From NCBI GenBank assembly GCA_037903355.1, contig JBAJFE010000026.1, positions 5,828,001 to 5,892,000 of the forward strand: a stretch of DNA of 64,000 nt, in the 5' to 3' direction. How positions within the stretch are numbered: position 1 is the first letter of the stretch; each line of letters opens with the position of its first letter. Shown here one piece after another: positions 11,381-21,710 of this stretch. Under the pieces are notes generated by a model. It ran no database searches and had not been told where the DNA came from. It saw nothing but the letters and a program-made list of their open reading frames with translations. Both the position numbers and the translations under genes were made by a program. Source of the stretch: Trichuris trichiura (taxonomy: Eukaryota; Nematoda; Enoplea; Trichinellida; Trichuridae).

Positions 11381-13339
11381 CCCGTCTTGTCGGTCTTTAT
11401 GGCTGCAAGCGGCGTGTGCTTTGGCTTTCTTGATTATACAGACAATGACGATGGGAAATAGCAGAGAAAACGTGTGGTCACCGTTGATTTCTATCAGTAC
11501 TGCTCTATTGTCAATGCTTTGACTTCTGGTAGGTATTGATGGCCTTGTATTGACCTTTTGTTCACATAGTTTTATGGGCTTTCTTTACAGAACAATGTGT
11601 AGAAAAGCCAGCAAATCCAGAGGCTGCGATCTTATGGAAAAGTCGTCGTGACTTATACTGAAATGTGCCAACTACGCAGTGCACTCTGCCACTGTGTAGT
11701 GGCTGCTCAAGATAATTGTTAAACATTTTTTTGGAAATTTAATTTGCCGTTGAAATTTGTCACTGAAAACAGTGTTGTGCAATAGAAACTAAGTATTAAC
11801 GTTAGTAATAATTAACCACGTGCAGGCGTATCACAAGATGTTGTTAATGTATCAATATCATTTTTATTTCAAACTAAGTATGTTTGCACTGAAAAAACGT
11901 ACTTTCACTTTTCTTTCGAACTTCAGTATGCAGTAGTTTCCATAATTCGCGGTTTTGTGAAACTTTCAACCGACGGTTATGCTTTTTGTCAATAAAGGTA
12001 ACGACACTGTTAATGTATGTTTATACCTACAGATTTTAAGCATTCAGGACGGTTCGTCGTGTCCGTGTGTGAAATCGAAAATTATTAGACGCAATAAAAG
12101 TAATGAATAGTCAAGCAGACTGAATATGAGATGTTTTATGATGAGCGTAAAAAATTTCATAAAGATCTGATTTGTCCGTAATTGCAAATTGTAAACGTAT
12201 TTCTTATGAACAGGACCATGTAAGTTCATGCTGATTTTTCCACCTCTGTCTGGTGCTGGTAGAAACTTTTTATACAGAAAAAACGTGGAGATCTCAGGAT
12301 AAAATTCGTTCTATCGTCAGCATATGGAGCGAATGAGACCAAAGAGTTTGTAGTAATTACGGATGAATTCATAGCAAGCAGATAGAACTCCAAATCTAAG
12401 ACTATGCCTAGAAACAGAAAACAAAGCAGCAGTAATCGAAAAGAAGTAACTTCAAGGTGAATGAGTAACTGAAAGCATGAAAAAAATAGTGACCGTAATT
12501 AATAACAATCAGAAATGAGAAATAAACGTGAGAAGAATTAAAATTAAAAATCGAAATAAACTTGCAGAAAAGAAACAGATGGACAATGGTGTTATAAGCA
12601 GATCAAAAGATCAAGGAGGCTAATAAGTGCACACCGTAGGTTACTTCGCTTATTCAATGAGTTGTAGCCCCATAAAAGTAACACCCACTCACTTGTCTCA
12701 GTTATAAATTACATTACGTCTGATGGAGAAAGCTTCTTTCAATCTTTTGATGAAGAAGTCTGGTTCGTGGTATATGATATATGGATATGTGGGCATAAGC
12801 GTTTTGAACAGCCTGCAGTGTGTTGTGCTATTGCAGACACTTCAGAAGCTATCACTATCCACTGATGTGGTTCCAACTCCGGTGGCTGTCCACGGCCGGG
12901 TCTGGTACGATGATTTTGAGCATTGTGTATGCAAGGCACCGAGGCAACGTGTTCATCAAACCGTCGAACCAGCGATCGTCCGATTTCAGATCGATGAGCT
13001 GCTGAACAATCGCATTTCATCTCGTGTGTACGTTCCTTCCGTTGCTCTCTGTTTTATCCTTTCGTAGTTTCCTTGTGTTTTCAGGCTTTAAATGGGCACA
13101 TAAACTTTACGTCGGTTGCCTGAAAAATTCGCGGAAAAGTTTTGCAGCTTTTAAAGGTACGCTTACCAGGGACAAAAAACATATTTAATCTTATTTCTGT
13201 CTATACCTGTACGAAAAAGCAATCTTAGTGAGTCTTTTACCTTTGTGGTTCAAGGCGAGCTGAAAGCGAATGCTTTTGCGCAGTACGAAAAGTCTTCATT
13301 TTGAGGTCAGAGGATTCATTAAATTTCCGACCAAGCTTG
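11381..13339. other. Intergenic DNA with one GC-richer patch
   Basis: Mostly AT-rich and stop-filled. Between about 12723 and 13067 the GC content rises and both strands are open: 114 codons on plus, 93 on minus. No motif is recognisable in any frame, so I do not call a gene. It could be one exon of an unresolved gene or an old repeat. Confidence 0.4.
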
Positions 13340-13560
13340 GGTGGCAGCTGAGCAAGATTATCAGAGCTCTGCAGCGGGTCTATAAATAAAACGTACTAAG
13401 AAGGGCATAGAGGACGTCAAAGACCACCGAAGAACGGAAAGACCATCCAGTGAAACAGTAAAAAGAAATTGTGACTCTCATTCGAAACCTATTGGAAAGA
13501 GGTCGCCAAATTGCCGTTAGGAAAATTTCTGAAATGGTTACGCCTCGTTGGATTCAGCAT
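13340..13560 (+). pseudogene. Possible mariner-type transposase relic
   Basis: The frame through about 13400-13450 reads IEDVKDHRRTERPSSETVK. This resembles the link between the two DNA-binding helix-turn-helix units of mariner transposases (consensus of the type VEDxxRxGRPST). After a shift of one frame, 13456-13530 reads EIVTLIRNLLERGRQIAVRK, resembling the start of the second unit. No catalytic-domain remnant follows. The call depends on a short low-complexity similarity and is tentative. Confidence 0.4.
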
Positions 13561-13916
13561 TTACAACTGTGCATGAACCACTATTTGACAAAGCTTGCAG
13601 CTCATTGGGTTTCAAAAACGTTGGGCAATGTACAGTTGAGTCAAAGGGACAATATTTCTTTGGAGTTTTCAGCGAACACAAAAGCAAATGAGTCTGAACT
13701 TTTTGATCAATCGTCACTGGTGGAGAAACATGGGTTTACGAGTATAACTGAGAGACTGAAATTCCATTCAAGCAGTGGTCAACTTTATTAAGTCCCAGTT
13801 ACTGCCTGCACCGGTATCAGATTGCGCGACCAGCCGGCTGGTGGAGTAACTCTGTCGCATTACACTGGCACGTGAGCGGTCCATTGGTGACTCCACATAT
13901 ACAGGATAAAGGCAAA

Positions 13917-13936
13917 ATATATATATATATATATAT
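13917..13936. repeat. (AT)n microsatellite
   Basis: Ten uninterrupted AT dinucleotides, in otherwise unremarkable intergenic DNA between the possible mariner relic and the EHD gene. Confidence 0.95.
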
Positions 13937-14222
13937 GCTTGACATAGGAGAACGGTAACACTGGATGAATATGTAACTTTAAAATGAAGTTTTAAAACGT
14001 CTTTGCTAAGTTTACTTTCATCCATGCACGCCAGACGAGGAAATCTATGGGCATCTGTAGATTTGACTCAGGGACGTTTCGCAGTTCGCTTCAACGTTTT
14101 AAAGGAGTCGGAAAAAACAGGCGCTTGAAAAACTTTCACTGGAATGCCTTTCCTTGTTGAAGGAGCTGCCTGGTTAAGAAGAACAGTCAAGAAAGACCTT
14201 TTAAAGATGAGTCAGTGACGTT

Positions 14223-16176
14223 ATGAGTAACGAACCGGCATTATCTAAAACGTCAACGGATAAAGAGAATACCGGAAATAAAGTAGTAGTTTCCTTTCCT
14301 ATAGCACTGCATCTCCACTACATTAACAAGGTACGACCCTCCGAAAAACTCGTGCCCAGTTCATTGCTAGGCCATGATCCAATAACTGATGCTGAATTCG
14401 GATGCCCACCATGCGTTCTCATCGCGGGTGAATACTCCGTGGGAAAGACCACAATGATTCAGCAATTCTTGAAAACTGACTATGCTGGTTCAAGAATCGG
14501 AGAAGGTCCAACCACGGATGCTTTCTTCATATTACTCTATGGCCAAAACCACAAACAGGTTTCCGCTCAGTATATGATGAATGACAAGAGGTTTCCGTAT
14601 CAAAGTAGTGCTTTCGGGTTCTCTGGTTAAACAGCTGAGGTTTCTTAACCTTTAGGCTTAAAGTACTTGGGCGAACGAACGCTTAGACGATGCTTTGCAG
14701 TTTATCTCCCGGCACATTTCCTTCGTTACGTGACACTGATCGATTCGCCGGGTATTTTGCCAAAAAGCGAAGAACCGGGTCGTGATTTTGAATTCGAAAG
14801 GGCCCTTACTTATTTTGCATTAAAGGCAGATTCCATTTTGTTCCTGTTTGACGCCAGGAGACCGTTGGTCAGCGAAGAAGTATCCATAATACTCAAGAAG
14901 TTTTACCGTTTTGAATCGAAGCTTCTGGTGGGCATTTTGAAACGCGTAAACAAATTTTTGTTTTTCTTTGCAGCATATCGTAAACAAAGTGGATTCATGC
15001 AACGCCAGCGAACTTCGACTCGCTTTTCACAAGATCGCTTCATCGCTAGCGCGAATATCACCCTCAAAAACACTACCATATTTATATGCTGGTTCGTTCT
15101 GGGATCAGCCAATGCGACATCCGGTCAACTACGAAAGATTGGAGCGAGATATGTGTCTGCTGTTTAGGCATCTACGCTACTTAACCTTTAAAGTGCACGC
15201 GCGCCGCCTGGACGAAGTGACCTGTCATGCTGCTCGAGTGAGCGCTAATTTTAGTCCATATTTGGATCTTTCATTTAACTTTTGCAGATTAGGGCGATCG
15301 CATTGGTTGCTAAGGAAAGCGACCACCTGAAACGGCACCTCAGCCTAAAATTTTTTCAAAAAGCATACTTAAAAAAGCAAATCGATTTTGTTATTTATCC
15401 AATGATGTTAAAAAGATACTCGTTGAACCCTGCGGATCTGCCATCAACGCGCTCGATGGCCCACTCTCTTTGGTGGAGCTTCAAATCAGGAAAACTGATG
15501 TTCAATCTGGCAGCATTAAAAAAACTGGAGGACTTTCTGCAAAACGATGTCCGTCAATTTATACAAATGCTTTCCTATTGCATGTCAGTAAGTCAATTGG
15601 TCATTGAAGCAAGAAATGATACTTGTTCCTTCTAAGGTACATGCGTATCGACCTGAGCTGAAGCCACCTGCACCACAGAAAAGCGTCTTTACTTGGAAAA
15701 CCGTTGCTTGGATGGCATCGCAACTTCATTGGAGAGACATATTTCAACAGTTGAACCCAAGTCAGGATAAGTTGGACTTGAAGCAAATCATGCCACACAT
15801 TGAAAGCACTAGGATTTCAAAGGCAACGATAGAGCGTATATGGCAACTGTCCTGTACTCGACAAGAGAATATGGTTGAAGAGGATGAATTTTGCTTATTC
15901 TTGTTCTTGCTAGAACTTTTCAAACAATCTGGCTGGGTCCCTCAACAGCTGAATGAAGACATGAAACCGCCTAAAGGTCATACTAAGCAATCCAAACACC
16001 GCCGAACGGCAGACGACCGATCGCTGCATAAACACAGCGGAAAGTCGGGAAAACGCAGTAAAGGGAGAAAAGGCATATTTTCCCGAAAGAAGAAAAGCAA
16101 GAAGCGGTCAAGTCACCACAGGTCTCATAGATCGAAATCAAGAAAACATAAAAGCAGGCGAAGTAAAAATCATTAA
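14223..16176 (+). CDS. EHD-family (C-terminal EH domain) dynamin-like ATPase
   Basis: Five exons: 14223-14604, 14656-14927, 14974-15237, 15288-15587 and 15637-16176, with introns of 51, 46, 50 and 49 bp; product 585 residues. EHD proteins bind ATP, oligomerise on endosomal membranes and remodel them in recycling. Nucleotide motifs are intact: GEYSVGKTT (69-77), TTDAF (97-101), DSPG (157-160) and NKVD (222-225). The helical region follows, then an EH domain at about 436-510 with the conserved tryptophan (IERIWQL), but the EF-hand loop is degenerate (CTRQENMVEEDEF), so calcium binding is doubtful. Residues 520-585 form an extra Lys/Arg/Ser/His-rich tail, which typical EHDs of about 530-550 residues lack. 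Divergence suggests a paralogue rather than the RME-1 orthologue. Splice sites for introns 1 and 2 were chosen because they give gap-free alignment; in-frame alternative donors lie at 14626 and 14946. The first ATG gives a normal family N-terminus. Convergent with the RGS gene. Confidence 0.9.
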
Positions 16177-16261
16177 TACTCATTTTGGGTAACTGGAAGT
16201 TGAATATGTCCTTCTCTTCTTAGTTCCAGGGCTTTCTTGCCCATTTGCGAAACCGGAATGA

Positions 16262-16267
16262 AATAAA
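16262..16267 (+). terminator. Polyadenylation signal of the EHD gene
   Basis: A canonical AATAAA lies 86 bp after the stop codon of the EHD gene in an AT-rich 3' flank. The position and consensus fit; the cleavage site itself is not determined. Confidence 0.6.
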
Positions 16268-17667
16268 AGCAGTTTCCAACACGCTCTACGCATTGGACAT
16301 TTTTGGCATTTTGCAGTCGTGATGTGTTGTGTGCAAGCCGAAGGCATCGTCTTAAACTTTACTTTGTCACCGGCTAGAATATTTAAGCGCGAAATACCGA
16401 ATACGTTTCATCCTTATCCAAGTAACATAATTAACAAGGATAACTTTGATTAGCCTTAAGCAACAACAACCTTTGGCGACGAAATTGAAATACTATTTTC
16501 ACAGACGACTACTGGATTTCTTGAAATGCCTCACTTTATTTAAAAGTGGGTGTCAGGAATGAGCTTAGTTTAGATGAATGCATAATAAAAGGGCGCGTGG
16601 ATAGGCAAGTATGAATAAAACCTCTTGCGGCGCCATCTGTTTAGCAAGTTTAATCAATGGAACAAGATAAAAAAATATTTAACAACGATGGAGTTGGCAA
16701 AGTTTAAAACATGCTTGATGCTTCTTCACATTACTTCCATTCCAATCTAATGACAATGCCTACTACGACAATTGAAGCCATATCCATCTAAGGAAACCCT
16801 ACGGCTATGTACCACGTAGTGAGCTACGTTTTAATGAATGAACATCCTGTGTCACTGCAACTCTCCTATAGCTGCGAGTTCGACATGATTGGCTCATGCC
16901 CCCCTTTTCCCTACGAACTGATTAGCCGACGCAAAATAGCGGGAAAAGAAGGAGGTAGACGATAGAGACAACTCGCTTACATCCCTTCTTTAACGGCCCG
17001 CTTTTGGTGGTAGAGAGTAATGAAAAAAGAATGGAACGAAGAGAGATAGGTGGCGTTAACAGTTACTCAGCCCTTTCAGTCCTTGTTGGTCAGTCTTCCA
17101 GAAGGCAATGTTGCCTACAGTCGTCGCCCTAAGAATGGCTGCTGAAAGTTAAATAAATTGAAATACATCAGTCAGAAAGCATTTCAACATTTACTGAGCA
17201 GCGATTATTACACGCGGAATAGCTTTCGGAAATAATTATTCCGCCATGTTTTAGAAAGCTAAATGCGTTATCGGCGTATACAACAATCCGTACTCGGAAA
17301 GAAACACTAACAACATAGCTTTCACTGAATCAGTGAGCGCAAACTCTGCTCTTCATCCGACAACAAAACACACAACATTGATCGCATGAAGTGAAAAGAA
17401 AGCTGCGTCAGATTATGAAAAACATTAACGATGAGGAGCCTTCGGTAACACCGATACTGAGGAATGAAACAGTGTAAACTTTACGTACGCGCATAGGCAG
17501 GACGGAAGGAAACATTACGGAAACTACGGGACGATGACTAGTGCCAATAAACCATTGAAAATAAACAACAATTCAGCGGCCAAGAGAACGGATAGAAAGC
17601 GTTGTCGCTATTCATCTTTTTAAAGCATATATCAAATGAGTCATCCACTGACGAACCAAAGATATGA
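16268..17667. other. Intergenic DNA downstream of the EHD gene
   Basis: Nothing recognised: stops are frequent in all frames and there is no repeat or RNA-gene signature. Confidence 0.55.
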
Positions 17668-18165
17668 ATGAACCATCAACGTATTTGGTTGTCTGCCAAT
17701 CTGACATTACGCTACTTTGCTGAAAGATCCAAATCGACGGACGACGGGTCGACTACGTCACTGGTGACAAGGAATGTTGGAGAAGATTTCGACTGCACTA
17801 TCAACTTCGACTCGCTCGTCTCCGTTCTAAGCAAAAGGCAAAACAAAGTTGACCGCATTATTGCAAACTGCAAAGGTAAAATACGTTGGCTTCTTAGTCG
17901 CTGCTTGAAAATCGGCTGTTAACAACCGACCCATGCTTCCTTCCTCCTTGTTCTTGTAGAAACTTTGTGGACTCGTTCTTGTTGGCTGTCCTTTCTTCAA
18001 TGGACCGTGGTTGAAAAGAAAACTGCTAAAATAAAAGTCTTTATGAAACGCTGGATCATTTTTGGTGGCATAACCAAAACCGAATCGCCAACGGAGCACG
18101 GATGTGCAAACATTGCTCTGATATTCGAATTTTCAGCTACTCGAACTATTCCCTACAGTAATTAG
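17668..18165 (+). CDS. Candidate small two-exon gene, function unknown
   Basis: A frame from ATG at 17668 runs 70 codons to a possible donor at 17875 (AAAG|GTAAAA). A pyrimidine-rich tract ending in TTGTAG at about 17959 could be the acceptor, after which the phase-matched frame continues to a stop at 18163-18165. The deduced product (about 137 residues) begins with a basic, serine-rich leader that would suit a mitochondrial presequence, but I recognise no domain. The opposite strand is also open across 18099-17827, so this may be chance. It sits between the convergent EHD and RGS genes. Confidence 0.25.
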
Positions 18166-18379
18166 TTCTGGTAATCGATTTTTAAATGTATCCACTCGCA
18201 ATACTTAAATCTTTCGTTGAGAACCATGCAAAAATACTGATAAACCAAAGTAATGTCTTTTTGTGAATCACAGCCCGACAGACTAATCCGATGCGTAAAC
18301 AAAATTACGTTCAATAATGGAGTTAATGAATAGGTGGTATGTAAGGGAGTCTTTCTGAAAAATAAGACAAAACATTATT

Positions 18380-20277
18380 TTACCTCCATCCTAGCTTCTT
18401 GGAACCTTGTTGCTGGGCAGCTGCCAACATATTCTTGTATATTTCCGATCGAGCAAATCTAGGATACGAATCTTTGCTCATAAGAATGAAGATATGTTCC
18501 TCGGCTTGGGAAAAGCAATAACGAAGTGGAATGGACTTTTCGTGCATCGACTTGTTAACGCTTTCCAACGTTTGAGAATCAACGTTCACTTGGCAAGGAG
18601 CGCCGGAGACGAGGAACTCACTTTAAGAATTAGACTTGCGCATAACAAAGAAAAGCTGTTGAAAGAAGTGCACGCGTCCTACTTGTATATAGCTTCTACT
18701 TTCCGGGCAACCTCCGACGAAGGGCTGTATTTGAGATCTTGCACTGCCTGCCAAAATTTAATGTTCTCCTGAGAGAACTCCGACTCCAAAAACGTTTCGA
18801 GAACTTGACGCCCAATCGGGTCCTTAATAAGCTCCTGAATTGAAAAGCCCCAACGGCGCACACGCCTTTCCGTTGGAACTTCGACGCTGAAAGCAAAAGT
18901 AATTACCGCAAGTTAAAAACAGCAAGAAACCTGAATATACTTATTGGCATTTAACTGCCAAAGAGTGGGGTCGTCTACTACCCACGGATTAGCAGGGTCG
19001 CGAGGGGGTGTCAGAATGGGGTCGTAATTGGCAAATTGGCCACACCAAGATACCAAACTGAAAATGTAGAAAGTAGTACTAAATTGAAGGGTTTACAACG
19101 ATATACGTTTCAAGCGACTTCGCTGACTTGAGCCAAGGTTTAACTTTCAAAATTTGTTTTAACCGGTCAATCTCAAAACCACTGTCGTCTGAGTAGATTA
19201 AAAACGTCTTTTGCACGTCCAACCTCGCGTTGGTAGTCCTTTGAACCTTTCTTTTTGACTTTCTTCTCCTGCTTGCCATAACGCTCTTCAATGCAAGAAG
19301 CCGTTCCGGGCTAAGAGGATAACCTTATTCGAACGATTAAGAAGGACTTTTCCTTACTGGTGGACGATGTATTCTCCAGTAGGCCTTCTCTTGACTGTCG
19401 AAAACGACTTTATCTGCTTTTTTCTTTTCTTTAAACATTCTGAAGCAATGAAAATGATTACGATATCTCAACGGCTGATCCGTTACTTTAGCTGCAACTC
19501 TGCCTGAGACTGAATAAAGTCCCACATGTGACCGAGCAACTCACGCAACCTTTGGTAAGATTCCTATGCATAGAACAGGTTCAACAATTAAGCCCGGCCA
19601 AAGCAAAGGCCAATGTTAACTGCTTCGTGTTCGACGAGTCCATGCTTTTCCTCGTTCCTCAGCAGCCTTTTGCTCAGGAAAATTGCTAGAATAAATGTTT
19701 TCTTTGAAACAACCAGCAAAAAAAGAATAGCAAGTCACAGCGTACCATATTCGACGTTGTCCGGCTGAAGGTTATGGGATGGCCAGAAATAAGGAATCTA
19801 AGCACAGCCTACTGACGACAGATATTCATCTGCACTTGTACTTACTTGAAGACGAAATAAGCAGTTATCCTCTTTAATTGATCCGGTTGCTTCGAAAACT
19901 GGGAACACGTAACCAAAAATGCAGAGCTGATTAGCCAGGTGCAACGCCTCGGCTTAATTCGAAAGGTAAGCTACAAGTAAATATGAAACGCGAAAAAAGG
20001 GATGCTACCTTGGTCAACATCAAGCAAGTTTGAAATCAACCATTCGATCAGCTCGTTTCCTAAAGACGAGCTTTTGACCATAGCTTTACAGGGTGAAAGA
20101 GACTTACCGGTGAAAGAGGCGGGCACGTAAGTTCGAAAATACTTTTGACCCTTGACGGGTAGGCCAAACTCTGGCGACATCATCTGTACGCATAATGCGT
20201 CCATCTAAAGGCAAAAATAACCGCAAATCGTTTGTACTAACGTTGCAAGTTACCTTATGGAACGTTGCCGAACTCAT
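18380..20277 (-). CDS. R7-family regulator of G-protein signalling (DEP-GGL-RGS)
   Basis: Thirteen exons: 20277-20254, 20204-20108, 20059-20009, 19952-19846, 19797-19746, 19685-19621, 19563-19487, 19439-19358, 19310-19224, 19171-19107, 19057-18941, 18886-18683, 18620-18380. All introns are 47-62 bp; product 422 residues. R7 proteins (vertebrate RGS6/7/9/11, worm EGL-10 and EAT-16) speed GTP hydrolysis on Go/Gq alpha subunits and need a G-beta-5 partner. The order is typical: DEP domain at about 20-93 (ELIEWLISNLL, EALHLANQ), the helical R7 homology region (about 94-185, including DSQEKAYWRIHRPP), a GGL domain (about 205-270, ending NYDPILTPP and NPW) and the RGS box (about 283-410: WGFSIQELIKDPIGR, FLESEFSQENIKFW, EEHIFILM, KDSYPRFARS). 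The start codon gives a short leader before the DEP domain, as in relatives. The intron at 19223-19172 ends in GAG and was chosen by alignment; it is the least certain. Whether it is the egl-10 or eat-16 orthologue cannot be decided by eye. Confidence 0.93.
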
Positions 20278-21710
20278 TTGTTAAAAGGATGAAAGAGATT
20301 GTGAGGAAGAAATACACAACGACGTAAAACCTGAAACCGCGGTCGCTTTGCTGACCGGCTCGGCAAAAGCAAAAACTATCGTATAACAAATATCATATTT
20401 AAAGATTCCCAACGATACCAGTCCAAAAGCAAACAATACAAAAACTAAGAGATGCGCAAGTTTTGACGCGGTATATTGCCATGCTTGCCGTTCGATCGCA
20501 CTAGCTACTGTTTAGGTTCGTCCGAAAATGCGTACCTAAACATACAGGCTACTGCAAGCAATCAGCGATAACAGTTACGAATTAGTCCAGATGATCATCA
20601 CAATTGAAGACAGCTTTAGAGCTTGTAGAAGGGTAAAGTAATGCATAAAATCTAGCAAAGCTAAACTGTGGGAACTAAAGAAAGAGAGGAGGGTTAAAGC
20701 TAGCTGCTCACTCCTTTAATCGCCCGGAGAAGCCAAGCGTTCGAAAAGTTTTCTACTTGTAAAAGCTTTTAAGTATTTTCAGGAAAACTTTCCGATGTGG
20801 CATAGCATAAAATTGCGGCAGAAAAGATGCGAGTTCTCCATAGGGTTAAAGCTTTATCCAGCCATCTTTACTTTATTTCCCAAACACCTGCATTCCAAAT
20901 ATTTACAGTATGCATTTACATTCTCTCGTTCTTAAGCGTGTAGTTATGAGAATACGCTGATTTTGTTGCGTCTTGAGTAGTAGTGATGACTCAACCATTT
21001 TTAATATGTGTTAGGGTGTTAAGTGCATAAAACATTTTTAAATTTCATTTCTCTTTGCAGTTTCTTATTTACGCAGAAAAGGAAGGATAGGTTAATGATC
21101 CTTGCTGCAATTGTAGTGCTGGTTTCAAGCAGCCACATGAATTAGCTTTTTGTGCTATGTGTGTGTGTAAAGAAAAATTTTCACCTGACAGCTTAGCAAG
21201 TGATAAACTTATTGATCACTAAGTCGGTTTCCGATTAAAAACTGAGTCCTGAGCAGATCTACGGGGCTGATAGGACTTTCTGTTTCGGCGAAGTGCTCCT
21301 AGAAAAAGCTCCGACGACCGAGAAAGCAGAATCACTGACATCACTGTAAGGTGTGCTACTGTATAAAAAAAAGTAAAATCATGTTTGCCTACAAATCACT
21401 AGATTATTGATAGCCTTCAGCACTGACTGGTTAGATATCAGTCTTAATATTAATGCGGCATTTTTTGGGTTTACGTGAAATAGGTATATCTGCAGCATTT
21501 TCAGCTTGTATTTATAAACGTTTTGCGTGTAATGCTTTGTTAATATTTAATCGCTTTCGTGAAAGCGACAGTAATCCATTTCTAGCGCAGCATAACGAAA
21601 ATCAGTAGCTTAACAACTAATTGTTATAATTGGATGTTCAGCGTTTTTGAAGGTGACTTCCCAAGCACGCACAGCACTGATGGTCACACGCAACGTTAGC
21701 ATCTCTTTTA
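20278..21710. other. Intergenic: shared 5' flank of RGS gene and 3' flank of MLT-10 gene
   Basis: The first few hundred bases above 20277 should hold the RGS promoter, but I see no clear TATA box. The rest is AT-rich with no open frame of note. The 3' UTR of the MLT-10-like gene must lie just below 21711. Confidence 0.5.

Noticed and set aside
12723..13067. GC-richer patch open on both strands
   Set aside because: Open frames exist on both strands, so the openness probably reflects base composition; none has a motif.
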